Shown here: in pieces, positions 61,196 to 64,000 of the stretch
Position numbering within the stretch: the first letter of the stretch is position 1
Layout: every line of letters starts with the position of its first letter
From: Mercenaria mercenaria
Lineage: Eukaryota > Mollusca > Bivalvia > Venerida > Veneridae
NCBI RefSeq assembly: GCF_021730395.1
Contig: NC_069362.1
Location: 66,109,501 to 66,173,500, forward strand
Length of the DNA: 64,000 bases
Direction: 5' to 3'
The notes under the pieces: model-generated
Told to the model about the DNA's origin: nothing
Database searches by the model: none
Seen by the model: the letters and a program-made list of their open reading frames with translations, nothing else
Program-made: the position numbers and the translations under genes

Positions 61196-61249
61196 GCCTC
61201 AGACCTATGATTTTATTGATATCATCTCTCTTTTAACCTCGTGAAGCTC

Positions 61250-62080
61250 ATTCATAAGACGATGGTCAAGTGCGCTTATTGCTGTTCATGGACGGTAAAG
61301 GAAATGCAAGCTACCGTTCACGCCCTCTAGCCCCGGGTTGAGCAGAACTTAACATTTACACATAAGTACGAGAATTTGATTTAGAGACACCCGCAGATGT
61401 ATTCATACGGCGGTGCACATGGAATGTTCATTGATACACAGAGTGCATTCCATGAAAAGCGGCGTATATCCCCAGTTAAAATTATGGCTTTGCCCTAAAC
61501 GAGAAAACAATGGGCAGAACCAAGCAAACTGGGATTTAGAGGGAGGATCTGAGGTTATAGAGTCAGCATATCACAGAAACAACCAAAAGACACTATTAAA
61601 AAGTAGGCACCATGTCCAAGGGTGATTAAACAATACAAAAATAATTAAAGCCGTAGTAATAGAACCAGTCGAAATGTTCAAGGTCAAAAATTAAACGGTA
61701 CACTCACACAACATAAATGTCGTGCTGACCGATCTAAAAAGATAGAAATATAACAGCTCTGACTGAAGAAACAGTGTGATTTGTACGGCCACCACACGAC
61801 ACAAACAACGCTGCTGTGAAAATAAAATAGAAAAAGAGGAAAACAGCATGTCGCCAAACACGACATAAACGAAAATGTTGCAGGATCGGTTTGATTGAGC
61901 CTGTTCGTGGACGGTAGTGGAAATGCAAGCTACTGTCCACGCCCTCTAGTCCCGAGTTGACCAGTTGCATGTTAAGGTACCAGAAAATGATTTAGAGACA
62001 CCGCAGATATATTCATACGGCGGTGCACATGGAACCTTCTATAATACACAGAGTGCAATTCCATGAAAAGCAGCGTATAT
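61250..62080 (+). repeat. Upstream repeat R, two copies with spacer (block 3)
   Basis: Copies at about 61,250-61,470 and 61,850-62,080 with the same spacer content as block 1 (ATGGCTTTGCCCTAAACGAG; CACACGACACAAACAACGCT). Colinear with 36,170-37,030 and followed, as there, by about 300 bp of shared sequence before the gene start. Non-coding. Confidence 0.75.
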
Positions 62081-62400
62081 GGCTTACGAAAATAAAACTA
62101 ATCTTATAAACAATACACTTATTCAAATATAATATTATATCAGTTCCCTTAATATAGTATATACTGTCTTTCATGTGCTATAGAAGTATCTTGGCATGTA
62201 CTCCAAACCTTAGGTTTCCTCTTTTGTCTTCATGTTTACGCAGTGCTCTAAAATATTGTCTGACTGTTCTACTTTAATGACAACTTCATTTGCTGTAACG
62301 TTCGAACATGTAAACGGACGGTTACACATGCAGATTTGATAAGCGATTGTTATGTAGGGTAAATAATCAAGGTAATTTAGTCGACCTACATTGTTTCAAC

Positions 62401-64000
62401 ATGGAGATATGTAAAGATATTATCAGATTTTACTTAATATATCTGTTAATTCATAATTCTAGTGAATTACTCCTAGGACATAAGGACTACCAGAATTTTA
62501 CAAAGTCTCCAAGAAATGTTATGATCACAACTGAAAATGAGGATTCGATGTGTTGCACGCGCGGGCAATGGGAAGCGAACGCTTTCTTAAATGTGGAAGC
62601 TACGATGTCAATAAATAACGATACACTGTACGTCTTCTACAGTTGCCTACGATGAAGTAAACAAACGGGCGTATGTCAATTACCAGCTAACGACATTTTC
62701 TCCTGTGATACCTACACATTACCGTTTAAAAACAACAAAGATTTTTGATTTTGCAAAGGTCTGTATGGGCAGCTGTGTTGTTGTTGTTTTGTTGTCGTTG
62801 TTGTTGTTGTTGTTTTGAATGCGGACTTATTTCCTGTTTCTATAAGCCTTCTGTCCTTGTTTGTAAAATATGATAATTTTCGTGGACTTCATCAACGTCA
62901 CATCAGTTATGCATTATCCGTTTTATAGGAAGGTTCTTATTCGGGTGTTTTAACATATTGAAATTATAAAGTGATAAATTGCAAAAAAAACGGAGTATAT
63001 ATTTTTCTGATTCAGGGAATAACGTACGAAATTGACGAACATGGTAAATGTACGAAAGAAAGCAGCCAACAAACACTACAGATAGTTTGTGTTCCACGTA
63101 AGTCATTCGTTGATAATTATTTTCAAGATACTTTATACTACTCCGTATCTATTTGATATTTTATCAGAAGTTTCCTGTTGTCTGTCTACGTTCATCTCAG
63201 AATGGCAATGAAATATACATGTATATTTCTGAAAATTAATTGCCCATTGACTGTAAATGTGATGTTTTAAACTTCGGGACAATCAGCTTGAAACAGACAG
63301 GAAAGCAAATGTCAGATATACATTTACTTCCAAGCAAAAATATCGTCCCCCATATGTCACGTATCTGATAGCTGAACCATCTTTATGAATTCGATACGTA
63401 TCATTCATGTGGCATTTTTCTATCTTCTTTTACCTGCTTGGAAATTGATTTTTTTACTAAAGGGTAACTTGCCTCAGAACTAAAATACTGTGCAATAATT
63501 TGCTATAGATACACCAACGAATAATTTATTTAGAGACCTTCAATATATATGTAGTAATGCTTGACATATTTAAAGTCAATGTGTTTGTTTAAATATTATT
63601 TAAATCTGCCTTCAACTCATGAACACGATATTTTGCATCTAGTGTTTCCCTGGCGAAGGATATTCCAATAAAGATATGAGGTTTTCCACCGATTTTCTTG
63701 TTTCCCTGGCCGAGACGGCTAGATGTTTTGATACATAAAGCAATTATTTATAAATGTTTATTAGACGCTTCTATTTTGACAGAAAGTGCAAACCAGCTGT
63801 CTCAAGGTGTGTTTGGAGGTGAAACCGCTTCAACGTACCAGTTTTCAAAGAGAGATTTCTTAGAAGAAGTAACCACAGTTACAATACTTCAAAATGGTAT
63901 ACTATTATCTTGTTTTACTTAAGGAAATGATAATATGCAAGTATAAATGATTTCTATTGTACAAAATGCTCCTGGAATATGAAGCACAATTGTGTTAGGA
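62401..64000 (+). pseudogene. Ependymin-related gene 5, frameshifted and cut by the window end
   Basis: Third member of the recent trio. Exon 1 62,401-62,758, exon 2 63,016-63,097, exon 3 63,783-63,896; exon 4 lies beyond the window. Splice sites are canonical, including the acceptor lost in gene 3. Exon 1 is 358 nt against 372 in genes 3 and 4: 14 nt are missing near 62,641, where the paralogues encode NGTGN. The frame therefore ends soon after VFYSCLR, although the following sequence still encodes recognisable YVNYQLTTFSP in the shifted frame. Landmarks retained: CCTRGQWEANAFLNV, TYEIDEHGKC, IVCVP and ASTYQFSKRD. Intron 1 has a GTT-rich microsatellite (62,775-62,815). Most likely a pseudogene, unless the deletion is an assembly error. 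Confidence 0.82.

Overview
The window is animal nuclear DNA, most likely from a bivalve mollusc. The evidence is AT-rich sequence, short exons with GT..AG introns, five copies of a secreted ependymin-related gene with shared exon structure, a Toll-like receptor, and repeat classes typical of bivalves: minisatellite-bearing Helitron-like elements with a GTCC microsatellite, 245-bp foldback elements, a tRNA-derived SINE and CR1/L2-type LINEs. The species cannot be fixed from the sequence; a venerid clam is a guess. No prokaryotic operon, CRISPR or rRNA is present. Only two coding systems are clear: a sugar kinase at the left edge and an innate-immunity/secreted-protein region in the right two thirds.

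Layout. Positions 1-5,716 (minus strand) hold the first three coding exons of galactokinase, which runs off the left end. About 3.1 kb of its 4.9-kb first intron is a 42/57-bp tandem array. From 7.9 to 17.4 kb lies a satellite domain of roughly 70-bp monomers that switches strand near 12.8 kb and carries two MITE-like insertions. The 57-bp array and its non-repetitive flank reappear in inverted orientation at 17.4-20.6 kb, so the 5' end of galactokinase sits between two inverted satellite arms. A 5'-truncated CR1/L2-type LINE follows (20.6-22.2 kb).

Positions 24,131-27,819 carry a Toll-like receptor with leucine-rich repeats, LRRCT, a membrane segment and a TIR domain. It is broken by a 1.42-kb Helitron-like insertion inside its signal peptide, one frame change and one in-frame stop. 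From 29.6 kb to the right end is a cluster of five ependymin-related genes on the plus strand, each with four coding exons (the last is cut by the window end). Genes 1 and 2 are older. Genes 3, 4 and 5 sit in three related segmental blocks that share upstream repeats, a 52-bp minisatellite and 3' flanks. Gene 3 has lost a splice-acceptor AG and gene 5 has a 14-nt exon deletion, so genes 1, 2 and 4 are the best candidates for function.

The blocks are separated by later insertions: a LINE fragment in the 52-bp array (43.9-45.0 kb), a non-coding 3.0-kb element with 458-bp terminal direct repeats (48.4-51.4 kb), a second Helitron-like element (51.9-53.1 kb) and a decayed minus-strand LINE (59.0-61.2 kb). 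I found no wholly new system. The most notable observations are the transposon in the TLR signal peptide, the inverted satellite arms around galactokinase, the minisatellite-associated duplication of ependymin-related genes, and a facing pair of paralogous 35-nt candidate first exons.
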